Source: an uncultured Lachnospiraceae bacterium
Lineage (GTDB): Bacteria > Bacillota > Clostridia > Lachnospirales > Lachnospiraceae
Direction of reading: 5' to 3'
DNA length: 20,929 bases
Assembly: GCA_910578475.1 (NCBI GenBank)
Contig: CAJTRK010000044.1
Span: 1 to 20,929, forward strand
This document shows positions 1-8,081 of the stretch, piece after piece. The translations under genes and the position numbers were made by a program. The notes under the pieces are model-generated. The model was given only the letters and a program-made list of their open reading frames with translations, was not told the origin of the DNA and did no database searches. Every line of letters begins with the position of its first letter. Within the stretch, counting starts at the first letter, position 1.

Positions 1-97
1 CTTCGCGAAACAGCCAAGCCTGGAAAACAGGCTTTAGCTGTATGAGCGATTAGAACTTCTTTCCACACTATTCTACATAAAGAAAGGTTTGATTCCC

Positions 98-1474
98 ATG
101 AACTTCTTCAAAAAACTGATGGAACCGGTGGATATGACAGAGGGTTCTCCCTGGCAGAAAATTGTGCTGTTTACGGTTCCCATGCTGATTGGAAATATCG
201 CACAGCAGCTTTATAATACGGTGGACAGCGTCGTCGTCGGCAATTATGTGGGAGATAATGCGCTGGCTGCGGTAGGCAGCGCCGGCCCTATTTTAAATCT
301 GCTGATTGTTCTGTTCGTAGGCATCAGCGTCGGCGCCGGTATCATGGTGTCCCAATATTTCGGCGCAAAGGAACGGGAGAAATTATCGCTTACCGTCGGC
401 AACTGTATCACGCTTACAGCCATTGCGACGCTGTTCGTCATGGTCGTCGCTTCGCTCGTCGCAAGACCTCTGCTGGAACTTTTGAAGACGCCGGATTCCA
501 TTATCGACTGGTGTCATTCTTATCTGCTGATTCTTTTTATCGGCTCTGCCGGCCTTGCTTTTTATAATATTCTGAGCGGTATTTTAAGAGGACTCGGCGA
601 TTCCATGTCCGCCCTCGCATACCTGCTCGTATCAACGGTCATCAATATCGCGTTGGATTTGCTTTTTGTGGCCAAACTCGGCATGGGCGTCAACGGCGTT
701 GCTCTGGCTACCGTTATCGCACAGTTTATTTCCGCCTTTCTTTGTCTGCTCCGCCTGATGAAAATGCAGGAAATTTTCTCTCTGCAGGCAAAACATATGA
801 AACTGGAACGCCAGTATGCCGCAAAAGTTATTCAGTTAGGGCTTCCCTCCGGCATTACTCAGGCGATTCTTTCCATGGCAATGATTGTCGTACAGTCACT
901 GACAAACAGCTTCGGAGAGATGTTCATCGCCGCTAACGTCATCATCATGCGTGTGGACGGTTTCGCCATGATGCCGAACTTCTCTTTCGGCACGGCGATG
1001 ACAACCTACGCCGGCCAGAACGTTGGCGCAAGGCAGCCGGAACGGGTAACCCGTGGCGCCATACAGGGAACTTTGATTGCAATGGGAACATCCGCCGTCA
1101 TTACAGGTCTGATTCTGGTTTTCGGCAAATCGCTCATGGGCATCTTTACCAAAACGCCTGAACTGGTGGAACTGAGCCGTTATATGATGGGCATTCTTGC
1201 CGTCGGTTATATTGCGATGGCGGTAACGCAGAGTTTATCCGGCGTCATGCGCGGCGCGGGCGATACCGTTACGCCGATGTGGATTTCCATTGTCACGACG
1301 ATTTTCCTCCGTGTTCCCATTGCTTACGGCATTTCTTTTCTGACAAGAACTCCCGAACTGCCTTACGGAAGGCAGGAATGTATTTTCATCTCCCTGCTCG
1401 TTTCCTGGCTGTTCGGCGCACTGATTACGTTCTTCTTCTATCGGCACGGAAAATGGAAGGAAAAAGCGGTCTAA
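98..1474 (+). CDS. MATE family multidrug/cation efflux transporter
   Basis: A membrane antiporter that expels drugs or metabolites in exchange for Na+ or H+. The protein is hydrophobic throughout, with about twelve predicted membrane segments in two MatE halves. It opens with the family-typical stretch TEGSPWQKIVLFTVPMLIGN followed by QQLYNTVDSVVVGNYVG; the second half begins near GLPSGITQAILSMAM. At 458 aa it has the usual length for the NorM/DinF-like branch. A TTG at 89 is in frame, but AGAAAGG at 81-87 lies 10 bases before the ATG at 98, so I take 98. It stands alone on the plus strand and ends at a strong terminator. The substrate cannot be deduced. Confidence 0.93.
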   Translation: MNFFKKLMEPVDMTEGSPWQKIVLFTVPMLIGNIAQQLYNTVDSVVVGNYVGDNALAAVGSAGPILNLLIVLFVGISVGAGIMVSQYFGAKEREKLSLTVGNCITLTAIATLFVMVVASLVARPLLELLKTPDSIIDWCHSYLLILFIGSAGLAFYNILSGILRGLGDSMSALAYLLVSTVINIALDLLFVAKLGMGVNGVALATVIAQFISAFLCLLRLMKMQEIFSLQAKHMKLERQYAAKVIQLGLPSGITQAILSMAMIVVQSLTNSFGEMFIAANVIIMRVDGFAMMPNFSFGTAMTTYAGQNVGARQPERVTRGAIQGTLIAMGTSAVITGLILVFGKSLMGIFTKTPELVELSRYMMGILAVGYIAMAVTQSLSGVMRGAGDTVTPMWISIVTTIFLRVPIAYGISFLTRTPELPYGRQECIFISLLVSWLFGALITFFFYRHGKWKEKAV

Positions 1475-1505
1475 AAAATCCTGCGGGCAACACCGCAGGA
1501 TTTTT
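1474..1505. terminator. Bidirectional intrinsic terminator
   Basis: A perfect stem, AAAAATCCTGCGG paired with CCGCAGGATTTTT around a 6-base loop, lies just after the MATE stop codon. U-tracts form on both strands, so it can end the MATE transcript from the left and the sigma-factor locus transcript from the right. Confidence 0.9.
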
Positions 1506-1536
1506 ATTATGCTGTACTTTTTGTTCTTCTTTTCCG

Positions 1537-3039
1537 CTATTTCTTTTTTCTGTCATCCGCTGCTTTTCCGGTATCGGCAGTCTCCCGTGAGACAATTCCT
1601 TCCTTTTTTTCAGCTTCCTCCGGCCCCGATTCGCCCGGTGTCTTTTCTCCCGGAACGCTTTCTCCCGCAAGCGTTTCCATAACCGTCTCTTCCCCCTCAG
1701 CTCCGTCACCGCCGGTCTGTTCCGCCAGGTCAAGGCCGGATGTCTCGTCTTCTATCTGCTGTTTCATCTGCTGTATCTTCGCATCCTCCGCAATGGCTCT
1801 CATAATCAGATTGACATCTTCCGGAGAAAACATACCGATTGCCTTTGCCAGGTCACCCAGATTATCCCGGTTGACAATCAGGCTTCCGCCGCCGGATAAC
1901 GGAATATTGAGGCACTTGCCCCTGTCGCTCGTATCGCCGAGGCAAATCGCCCTGTGCTCTTCATCACAGACAAAAACAACACCGTTGTATTCGATGATGC
2001 CGTCTTTGGCCATATAAAAATACGGTACACCGTTATCTTCCGGCATGCCTTCCGCGAATGCCAATGCCAAAAGTTCAGACTCGCTGAGTCCCTCCAGTTT
2101 ATTTTTATCGCCATTCTGTTTTTCCAGTTTTTCAAAAAGCGTCTGAAGCGTTTTCCCCCAGGCTTCCTTGACTTTCCCGGCTTCATTTAACTTCTCGATG
2201 CGGCTGTCCGATACATAACTGCTCCAGTCCCTCTGAACCGACATAAAAATGTCCGCGTTTTTTGCTCTTTTATCCCCCATAGGACTGTTCTGCGCGTAGG
2301 AGAGCAGCTTCTGATAAGTCCCGCTCGTGGAAGAACCAAGTATACCCTGAGAATCCGCGTAAGCGCACAGCGCAAACATTTCAAGCTGCGAGGCATTCTT
2401 CGGGTCTACGTTTCTCGGACTGACCATATACAGCTCTTCTTTCCCGTTCCCTCGCTGCATCCGGATTTCAATCACGGGATTTCCGACCGTAGAATTGGCG
2501 GCATAATTTGCCGAATAAACAGTTCCGTCTTCCAATGTCCCGAAGCCGATGATACCGCTGTCCAGACGCACTTCTTTCTGATAAAACCGGATGCCGTTTA
2601 TTTCTTTTGCAGCGCCGTCCATCTCCAACGCAGCATTGGTCCATGCGTCGCACACCTTCGCCGCGTTTTTATACCCGACCATATTTCCGGCCTGATACTG
2701 CGTATCACGCCATTTTCGCAATGCGCTCAGGTAATCCGCCTTCTGCGTATCATCCTTGACCGGATGTTCGAAAGAATCCAGGTCTTCTTTTTTCAGCCAG
2801 CCTTTGCCGACCAGATATTCGTTCAACGCCTGTATTTCTTCGTAAGAAGCGTTTCTCGGGTCCACCGATTCCGGCGCAATATTCGGATTCCCGAAATTTT
2901 TCGTCATATCCTGCACAAGCGCGCTGCTCCCGTAAGCGTACGCCTCGTCAAATCCCGGCATTTCACCGCTCCGTCCAGCCTTTCCCTTCTGATACGGTTG
3001 ATAAATCATGTTTCCCTGTCCGATTCCTGTTACTGCCAT
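1537..3039 (-). CDS. Uncharacterised 500-aa protein, last gene of the sigma-factor locus
   Basis: I do not recognise a named family. No signal peptide or membrane segment is visible. The N-terminus carries VTGIGQ, resembling VNGIGK in the gene just upstream. A segment at residues 59-80 (VDPRNASYEEIQAL...G) recurs at 211-232 (VDPKNASQLEMFAL...G), suggesting an internal duplication. Residues 430-500 are a Gly/Glu/Thr-rich, probably disordered tail ending in RKKK. AGGAGG lies 9 bases before the ATG. The gap to the upstream gene is 45 bases and holds no terminator, so the two are probably co-transcribed with the ECF sigma gene. Envelope stress function or export is only inference from this context. 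Confidence 0.8.
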   Translation of the reverse strand: MAVTGIGQGNMIYQPYQKGKAGRSGEMPGFDEAYAYGSSALVQDMTKNFGNPNIAPESVDPRNASYEEIQALNEYLVGKGWLKKEDLDSFEHPVKDDTQKADYLSALRKWRDTQYQAGNMVGYKNAAKVCDAWTNAALEMDGAAKEINGIRFYQKEVRLDSGIIGFGTLEDGTVYSANYAANSTVGNPVIEIRMQRGNGKEELYMVSPRNVDPKNASQLEMFALCAYADSQGILGSSTSGTYQKLLSYAQNSPMGDKRAKNADIFMSVQRDWSSYVSDSRIEKLNEAGKVKEAWGKTLQTLFEKLEKQNGDKNKLEGLSESELLALAFAEGMPEDNGVPYFYMAKDGIIEYNGVVFVCDEEHRAICLGDTSDRGKCLNIPLSGGGSLIVNRDNLGDLAKAIGMFSPEDVNLIMRAIAEDAKIQQMKQQIEDETSGLDLAEQTGGDGAEGEETVMETLAGESVPGEKTPGESGPEEAEKKEGIVSRETADTGKAADDRKKK

Positions 3040-3084
3040 AGCCAGTTCCCTCCTGTTACTCTAAGTTTCCTTTCATGCTGCCGC

Positions 3085-3963
3085 TTAAACGATACTGCCG
3101 GCTTTATCCTGAAACAACGCGGTCAGCAGTTTTTCTTCCGTTTTCTCTTCTGCAGCATCCTGCACTTCGTCTCTTTTGTTCTGCAAATCTCCGGACGCCT
3201 CTGCCAGAAGCTGCTGCTCTTTCATTTTCTCGATGCGTTCCCGCAGTTCTTCCCGTACCGCATCCAGCTGGTCGTCATAATCCTCCAACAGGTTATCCCA
3301 TTCTTCTACGGAAAATTCGGAACTGCCAATCATATACTTGGGCGGACCGTTCTTAATCCTGTCTTCGATGAACTCATAAAACTGCTGTAATGCCTCCTCC
3401 ACCGTCAGCGCTTCTGCATCTTCTCCGCCGCCGGCCGTTTCCTGTTCCCAGGCTTCCAGCGCCATGCGCTCAACAGGGTCTTCCGTCCCGGGTTCCAGTT
3501 TATCGATGTTTACTTCATAGCCTTTTACGGTTCCGTCCTCCAGTTTCTGCTCAACATATACGCTGCGGCTGTTTCTGTCCACCTGTGCCATCAGGGAAAA
3601 TCCTTCTAGGGCAAAGGCTTTGGCACAGTTGCTTTCCTGACAGGTTATATGCCTTACTTCACAGTCCTTTACCGCCTGCTGCCTGTCTGTTCCCGCCTCG
3701 GCGCCCGCTCCTGCGTCTTCTGTTCCGGTTCTGACGTTTTCCCGCACACCAAACACCGGAAAACCATTCCGGTAAGGAAATGCGGACGTTAATACAGAGG
3801 CCGCGGAAGCCGCGTTTTCTTCCCGGACCGAATCGTTCTCCGCACGGCCGTTCAGGTTTTCGGACAGATTCTTTGAAAAGCTGCCGACATGATTTTTATT
3901 ATTTTTTCCGACTCCGTTCGTTCTTTCATAACAAGGCTGTTTTCCGATTCCATTTACATTCAT
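3085..3963 (-). CDS. Uncharacterised 292-aa protein downstream of an ECF sigma factor
   Basis: The protein begins MNVNGIGKQ, sharing a V-x-G-I-G motif with the next gene, and has no signal peptide or membrane helix. About 100 N-terminal residues are low complexity. A conserved-looking core follows (HITCQESNC, then VEQKLEDGTVKGYEVN and DPVERMALEAWEQ), then FSVEEWDNLLEDYD and a charged coiled coil to about residue 270. I associate the EEWD-type segment with uncharacterised Lachnospiraceae proteins, from memory only. An upstream ATG at 3969 has GGAG only one base away, whereas the ATG at 3963 has GGAG at a spacing of 7, so I choose 3963. The sigma gene ends 36 bases upstream. Confidence 0.78.
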   Translation of the reverse strand: MNVNGIGKQPCYERTNGVGKNNKNHVGSFSKNLSENLNGRAENDSVREENAASAASVLTSAFPYRNGFPVFGVRENVRTGTEDAGAGAEAGTDRQQAVKDCEVRHITCQESNCAKAFALEGFSLMAQVDRNSRSVYVEQKLEDGTVKGYEVNIDKLEPGTEDPVERMALEAWEQETAGGGEDAEALTVEEALQQFYEFIEDRIKNGPPKYMIGSSEFSVEEWDNLLEDYDDQLDAVREELRERIEKMKEQQLLAEASGDLQNKRDEVQDAAEEKTEEKLLTALFQDKAGSIV

Positions 3964-3999
3964 ACGCATTCTCCATTTCTTTCCCGGATTGTTTTATAT

Positions 4000-4488
4000 C
4001 TATTTATCGCAATCCGCCAACCTTTTTTTCAGGGCTTCCCTGCCCCTCTTCAAATTTGTTTTTACCGTATTTTCCGGCATTCCAAGCAGCCGCGCGATTT
4101 CCCTGACGGAATAATCCTCATAATAGAAAAAATAGAGGCAGTCCCGGTACTTTTCGGGCAATTCCAACACTTCCCACAAAGTTTCGTCTTCTTTCGTATC
4201 GGGAAGGCGGAAATACGCTTTTTCCTGTTCCGGTATCTTCTCGATACTGACGGTCGTGCTGTTCCACTTGCTTTTCATGATATCCCGGCAGAGATTCACC
4301 GTCGCTTTGACAAACCACGCTTTTTCATGCTCTTTGTTTTCAAACTGCGGCTCGTATTTCAGCAGCCTTACGAACACTTCCTGCGCCACATCCTCCGCGT
4401 CCGCGTGCCGCTTCATCTGCATGAACGCCACCCTGTACACAAGAGAATACCGCTCCCTGAAATATGCCTCGAATAATTGTCTTGTCAT
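4000..4488 (-). CDS. ECF-type RNA polymerase sigma factor
   Basis: A 162-aa sigma-70 family regulator of the extracytoplasmic-function class, which redirects RNA polymerase to a small set of promoters. Region 2 covers about residues 5-75 (FEAYFRERYSLVYRVAFMQM, then DAEDVAQEVFVRLLKY). Region 4 covers about 105-155, with the helix-turn-helix YSVREIARLLGMPENTVKTN. An in-frame TGA upstream leaves ATG 4488 as the only reasonable start, although its ribosome site is weak (AGGGGG about 16 bases away). It has its own ECF-type promoter, suggesting autoregulation. No recognisable anti-sigma gene follows; the membrane-anchored 540-aa protein upstream is the only membrane protein of the locus. Confidence 0.92.
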   Translation of the reverse strand: MTRQLFEAYFRERYSLVYRVAFMQMKRHADAEDVAQEVFVRLLKYEPQFENKEHEKAWFVKATVNLCRDIMKSKWNSTTVSIEKIPEQEKAYFRLPDTKEDETLWEVLELPEKYRDCLYFFYYEDYSVREIARLLGMPENTVKTNLKRGREALKKRLADCDK

Positions 4489-4517
4489 ATTCTGTCTTAT
4501 CGTGCCCCCTCACTGTT

Positions 4518-4546
4518 AATACGAATGATACCGGGAAAAAGTTTCA
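4518..4546 (-). promoter_or_regulatory. ECF-type promoter of the sigma gene (autoregulation)
   Basis: On the minus strand TGAAAC (4546-4541) is followed after 17 bases by CGTATT (4523-4518), matching the SigW-type ECF consensus TGAAAC...CGTA. The -10 ends 29 bases before the sigma start codon. This suggests the sigma factor transcribes its own gene and the two genes behind it. Confidence 0.75.
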
Positions 4547-4574
4547 GGCGCACGAAAATTTGTCAGAAATCTCA

Positions 4575-6197
4575 TTAATACATCATCTGTGCCTGATAAA
4601 AATCCCATCCCGTCCAGTCTTCAAACATTTCCAGGAACGCTTCCTCCGTCAGATATTCCCTGACGACATATTTTCCGTCCTGATTCTCCTTCAATTCCTC
4701 TTCCGTTTTCGGACGCTCCCGCAAGTAATAGACACCTGAACCGCCGACACCATAAGTATCCGGATATGCCTCCTGAAAATGAGCTGTCTGCTCTTCTTCA
4801 TACTCTTCAAACCGGTACCTTACTATTGTATCCAGATACTCCACATTCCATTTTTCGTCAAACCGGCTCTTCCTGAAAACACTCGTACACGGCCAGCCCG
4901 ATACGCCCCATTCGTAGATGAACGCTCCGTCTGCCGTCACAAAAAAGTATTCCATCCCGTCGTTAACGTCCACATAAACCAGCTCCGCCATTCCGCCCCG
5001 ATAAGCAAAAACCGAAGAAACCACTCTTTTGACGTTGTTTTCATTTTCCGGTAAATCATCGATTGTCCAGCTCCAACTGCCAAGCAGCTCCGGCATACCG
5101 TCTCCGTTGACGTCCAGACGAATCCATTCCTCCGCATCCATTCCCCATAAATACTGTTCTTCAACAGGTCTGACATGCGACCAGTCGCCCTGCTCTATCT
5201 CATCGAACACTTCGCTGCACGCCGCAAACTCCTCTTTATCTTTTATCGGGTCATACTGTTTCAAAATATAGGGTTCCGCGGTAAGACTTCCGCTTTTCGG
5301 ATTGTTTTTCCAGTTTACATAATATTTCTTCCCGGTGCTTTTCTCGATACCGCCCACTTCTCCATTCAGAATGCCTGTCCCATACGCATCCATCTCCGTC
5401 AGTTCCACCGTTATATTGGAAAAAAGCGCTTCCCCGCCGGCTGCTTCCTTTTCTTCCGTTCTGTCATGGGCGTCACATAACATTTTCTCCGCCGCTTCCG
5501 CATCGAAAACGACTTTTTCCAATGTCAGCACAGAGCCGTTCTCTTCCGTAAAGGGCAGACTTTTAACCTTTTCGAAACCATCATTTCCCACGATTTTGGT
5601 ATAAAGAATTCCGTGCGCTTTATCGACCAGAAAATCTTTGACCGGATAAAGCTGAAATTCTTCCCGGGGCGTCCTGATATAAAGCACATACTGATTATAC
5701 GGAAATGACTCCGGTACCATCAGCCAGTAAAGATACTCTGCATAAATCTGAATCCCTTCCGCATCGTAAACACAATCACAATGGGCAAATTCAATCGGAT
5801 ATTCAGACACACAGCCCTCGTAAGCCACCTGAAAACTGCCCGCCGGCTCTCCTTTCTCTTCGAGTGCTTTCTGTTCTCCGGATGCTTTCTGCTCTCCGAA
5901 TGCTTTCTGCGCGCCTGCCGTTTCCAACGCCTCCATGACTTTGGCGTCCGCTTTCTCAAACAGCAGCCCCGGGCTTTTGTCTTCCGGTTCTGCCATTCTC
6001 CCCGACTCTTGTTCCGTCGATTCCGTCTTCTCCGCCGGGCCGCCGGGCATCGTCCACATCTTCCCGCTATTCCGGTTTCCTACACAGAGTGCGGTCGTTA
6101 CCGCGAGCAGTATCGCCGCCATCATGCCGCGTTTTCGTAATGCACCACTGTCAGTATGCGCTTTTCGCGTTTTTTTCTTTCGTTCCATCTGTAACAT
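4575..6197 (-). CDS. Uncharacterised membrane-anchored extracellular protein of the sigma locus
   Basis: A 540-aa protein of no family I can name. Residues 1-24 are Lys/Arg-rich and are followed by one hydrophobic segment at about 25-40, so the remainder is probably outside the membrane. Residues 45-120 form a Glu/Lys/Pro-rich linker holding three copies of a 6-residue repeat (97-114). DVNGDGMPELL at 362-372 is a DxNxDG-type calcium-binding or FG-GAP-like loop. The C-terminus is rich in aromatic residues (WTGWDFYQAQMMY). GAGGG lies 6 bases before ATG 6197. The gene precedes the ECF sigma gene and has its own ECF-like promoter. A role as sensor or regulator of the sigma factor is possible but unproven. 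Confidence 0.82.
   Translation of the reverse strand: MLQMERKKKTRKAHTDSGALRKRGMMAAILLAVTTALCVGNRNSGKMWTMPGGPAEKTESTEQESGRMAEPEDKSPGLLFEKADAKVMEALETAGAQKAFGEQKASGEQKALEEKGEPAGSFQVAYEGCVSEYPIEFAHCDCVYDAEGIQIYAEYLYWLMVPESFPYNQYVLYIRTPREEFQLYPVKDFLVDKAHGILYTKIVGNDGFEKVKSLPFTEENGSVLTLEKVVFDAEAAEKMLCDAHDRTEEKEAAGGEALFSNITVELTEMDAYGTGILNGEVGGIEKSTGKKYYVNWKNNPKSGSLTAEPYILKQYDPIKDKEEFAACSEVFDEIEQGDWSHVRPVEEQYLWGMDAEEWIRLDVNGDGMPELLGSWSWTIDDLPENENNVKRVVSSVFAYRGGMAELVYVDVNDGMEYFFVTADGAFIYEWGVSGWPCTSVFRKSRFDEKWNVEYLDTIVRYRFEEYEEEQTAHFQEAYPDTYGVGGSGVYYLRERPKTEEELKENQDGKYVVREYLTEEAFLEMFEDWTGWDFYQAQMMY
5865..5918 (-). repeat. 18-bp tandem repeat, three copies, inside the 540-aa gene
   Basis: Three adjacent 18-base units begin TGCTTTCTG at 5865, 5883 and 5901. 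The first two differ at two positions and the third is degenerate in its second half. They encode the repeats QKAFGE, QKASGE and QKALEE in the extracellular linker. Confidence 0.85.
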
Positions 6198-6269
6198 CCG
6201 CAGCCCTCTTTCCGTCTCCTTCCCTTCATGCCTGTAAATTTCCGTTGTTTGAAACCTGTTTTTCTTTTA

Positions 6270-6298
6270 TATTACAGGATACTTGTATCAAAGTTGCA
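6270..6298 (-). promoter_or_regulatory. ECF-like promoter of the 540-aa gene
   Basis: On the minus strand TGCAAC (6298-6293) is followed after 17 bases by GTAATA (6275-6270). The spacing equals that of the sigma gene promoter and the -35 differs by one base. A 12-base palindrome, GATACTTGTATC (6279-6290), fills much of the spacer and could be an operator. The leader is 72 bases long. Confidence 0.5.
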
Positions 6299-6350
6299 TC
6301 ACAAATATCGCTTTTTCCCAAATGCCGTAAATTTATTTTATTTTTTGTAA

Positions 6351-6675
6351 CCAAGCCGCCTCTTTCCTTGTATTATGAGTGAAGGGCCTTTCAAATACAA
6401 CGACAACTTTCCTTATGGTTATGCGGAGAAAGAACACAGGTCGATGTAACCCAAAGCGGTGACGACGGATACGCCTTTTCTTATAAGCACGACGGAAAAC
6501 CGAGACGAAAAACGGCGGCGGTATCATCATCGACGAAGACGGTACGGAAACCCGCATGAGCGGCGGCGAACCCGTTTATCTGAAAATTATAAAGAAAGAA
6601 GACGGATTTTCTTATACGCAGGGCAATAAACCGGATTACGATACAGAAGCATATACTTTCGTGCCGGCCGACTGA
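6351..6675 (+). pseudogene. Small gene broken by two frameshifts
   Basis: Three consecutive reading frames join into one plausible protein of about 100 aa. An ATG at 6375 gives MSEGPFKYNDNFPYGYAEKE and stops at 6449. From about 6434 a second frame continues TQVDVTQSGDDGYAFSYKHD. A third frame from about 6500 gives ETKNGGGIIIDEDGTE and ends in YTFVPAD with TGA at 6673-6675. Both junctions need one missing base, and both lie beside A-rich runs. The frame is open from 6351, and no ribosome site precedes 6375, so the 5' end may also be lost. I recognise no family. A sequencing error at homopolymers is the alternative. Confidence 0.55.
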
Positions 6676-6686
6676 GCGGAAACGAT

Positions 6687-6716
6687 AAAAGCGCAGGCTC
6701 AACAGTCTGCGCTTTC
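6687..6716 (-). terminator. Terminator of the MFS gene
   Basis: A stem with arms AAAGCGCAGGCT and AGTCTGCGCTTT (one mismatched position) surrounds a CAAC loop. On the minus strand a TTTTAT tract follows, placing it 27 bases behind the MFS stop codon. It also lies 12 bases after the broken gene on the plus strand, where the U-tract is poor. Confidence 0.8.
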
Positions 6717-6742
6717 AAAATATCCCCGTCATCACACTCCCG

Positions 6743-7984
6743 TCATTCTTCCGATTTAAAAATCTTCCTCGCGCACAGCGCAATCAAAATCGACACAATT
6801 CCCGCAAAGAAAATAACCATATATTCACACCCCGCACAAACTTCGAACAGGGCGCCGTACAGCACGCTCCCGAGCGGATTTGCGCACATGGAAACGGAAA
6901 GCATGAGCGCAATGACTTTTCCAATCAGAGCAGGCGGCGTTCCCGCCTGAACGAAAGACATAATCTGTACCGAAAAAATCGTCGAACAGACCATAATCAG
7001 GAAACAGCACACCGTCAGCACAAAATAAGGAACCATTCCGGAAGAAAAAAGAAGCAGCGCACTTCCCGTCGGAAGCAGGCAAAAAGCGCTGATAACCAAC
7101 ATATTTCCCGCCTTTTTGATGGAAAATCTGGAGGCAAATATACCCGCACAAATGCCGCCGGCCAGTCCGCCGGCCGCCAATGCCCCCTGCGCAAACCCAT
7201 AGAGCCGGTTCGCCCGTTCCGCTTCCGGCACAAGCACCTCCGTTATCAGATAAGGAAGTCCCACGCCAATCAGAGAAGACAGGAACAAATTGATACCACA
7301 GGCCAGAAGCACCGCTTTCCCGATAACAGGCTTCTCCTGCCGGATGAACCGGGAACTTTCCCCGAAATCTTTCCGGATGATTTCCCACAGCCGTCCGCCT
7401 TTCTCCTGTTTTGCAAAAGGAATTTTGATAAAAATTTCCATAACCGCAGAGCATAAAAAACATACTGTGCAGACCGACAGCACGGCTTCCAGCCCATATG
7501 CGCTGTATAAAATTCCGCCTAATACAGGGCCAAGCAGCGCCGCCAGGGAACCAATCATATTAATGACAGAATTTGCTTCCATCAGATGTTCCTGTTCGAC
7601 CAATGCCGGTACGCTTGCGGATACGGCGGGCTGATATGCCCCCGCGATTCCATATAATATCATCAGCGTGAGCGTCAGCAGCACAATCAGATGGTCCCCT
7701 CCCATCAGCACATGGAAAGATACAATCAGAAACGCCGTAAAAAAATCGAGCGCCACCATGATATTGCGTTTATTCACCCTGTCCGCTACAATACCTCCCA
7801 CCGGCGACAATAACACCGCCGGCAGAAAGGCACAGGCGGTCACCGCTCCATACAGCATGGACGAGCCTGTTTGATTCAGCAGATACAGAGGCAGCGCAAA
7901 TCGAATGGTTGCATTGCCGAACAGGGAAATAATCTGTCCAATGATAACCAGTACAAAATCTCTTGAAAATAAATTCCTCTTCAT
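6743..7984 (-). CDS. MFS efflux transporter controlled by a TetR regulator
   Basis: A 413-aa major facilitator protein with about twelve membrane segments; the family exports drugs, toxins or siderophores by proton antiport. The N-terminus FVLVIIGQIISLFGNATIRF and the motif-A-like GGIVADRVNKRN between helices 2 and 3 place it near the EntS/macrolide-efflux branch. GGAGG and a second AGGAGT lie just before the ATG. It follows the TetR gene in the same direction but is separated from it by a terminator and a 25-bp operator, so it has its own controlled promoter. The substrate is unknown; it is probably related to whatever ligand the TetR protein senses. Confidence 0.92.
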   Translation of the reverse strand: MKRNLFSRDFVLVIIGQIISLFGNATIRFALPLYLLNQTGSSMLYGAVTACAFLPAVLLSPVGGIVADRVNKRNIMVALDFFTAFLIVSFHVLMGGDHLIVLLTLTLMILYGIAGAYQPAVSASVPALVEQEHLMEANSVINMIGSLAALLGPVLGGILYSAYGLEAVLSVCTVCFLCSAVMEIFIKIPFAKQEKGGRLWEIIRKDFGESSRFIRQEKPVIGKAVLLACGINLFLSSLIGVGLPYLITEVLVPEAERANRLYGFAQGALAAGGLAGGICAGIFASRFSIKKAGNMLVISAFCLLPTGSALLLFSSGMVPYFVLTVCCFLIMVCSTIFSVQIMSFVQAGTPPALIGKVIALMLSVSMCANPLGSVLYGALFEVCAGCEYMVIFFAGIVSILIALCARKIFKSEE

Positions 7985-8015
7985 ACTCCTATACCTCCAA
8001 AGTTATGTCTGTTAT

Positions 8016-8040
8016 ATACATACCGCGCGACGGTATGTAT
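8016..8040. promoter_or_regulatory. TetR operator in front of the MFS gene
   Basis: A perfect inverted repeat: ATACATACCG, a 5-base spacer CGCGA, then CGGTATGTAT. It shares the ACATACCG half-site with the two operators upstream of the TetR gene. A direct repeat ATGTCTG flanks it at 8005-8011 and 8040-8046. The MFS promoter probably overlaps the site, although no clean -35/-10 pair stands out. Confidence 0.8.
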
Positions 8041-8047
8041 ATGTCTG

Positions 8048-8081
8048 AAAAAATATCTGCCCTGCAACCGGGCAGAATTTT
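8048..8081 (-). terminator. Terminator between tetR and the MFS gene
   Basis: CTGCCC at 8057-8062 pairs with GGGCAG at 8070-8075, with flanking A/T runs that extend the stem. On the minus strand the hairpin is followed by a T-rich tract. It directly follows the TetR stop codon and so separates the transcription of the two genes. Confidence 0.75.

Noticed and set aside
11..40. Hairpin AAGCCTG/CAGGCTT upstream of the MATE gene as a riboswitch or terminator
   Set aside because: No U-tract and too little upstream sequence in the window to recognise an aptamer; it could be the end of a preceding unit.
5865..5918. Direct repeats as a CRISPR array
   Set aside because: Units are adjacent without spacers, imperfect and in frame within a coding region.
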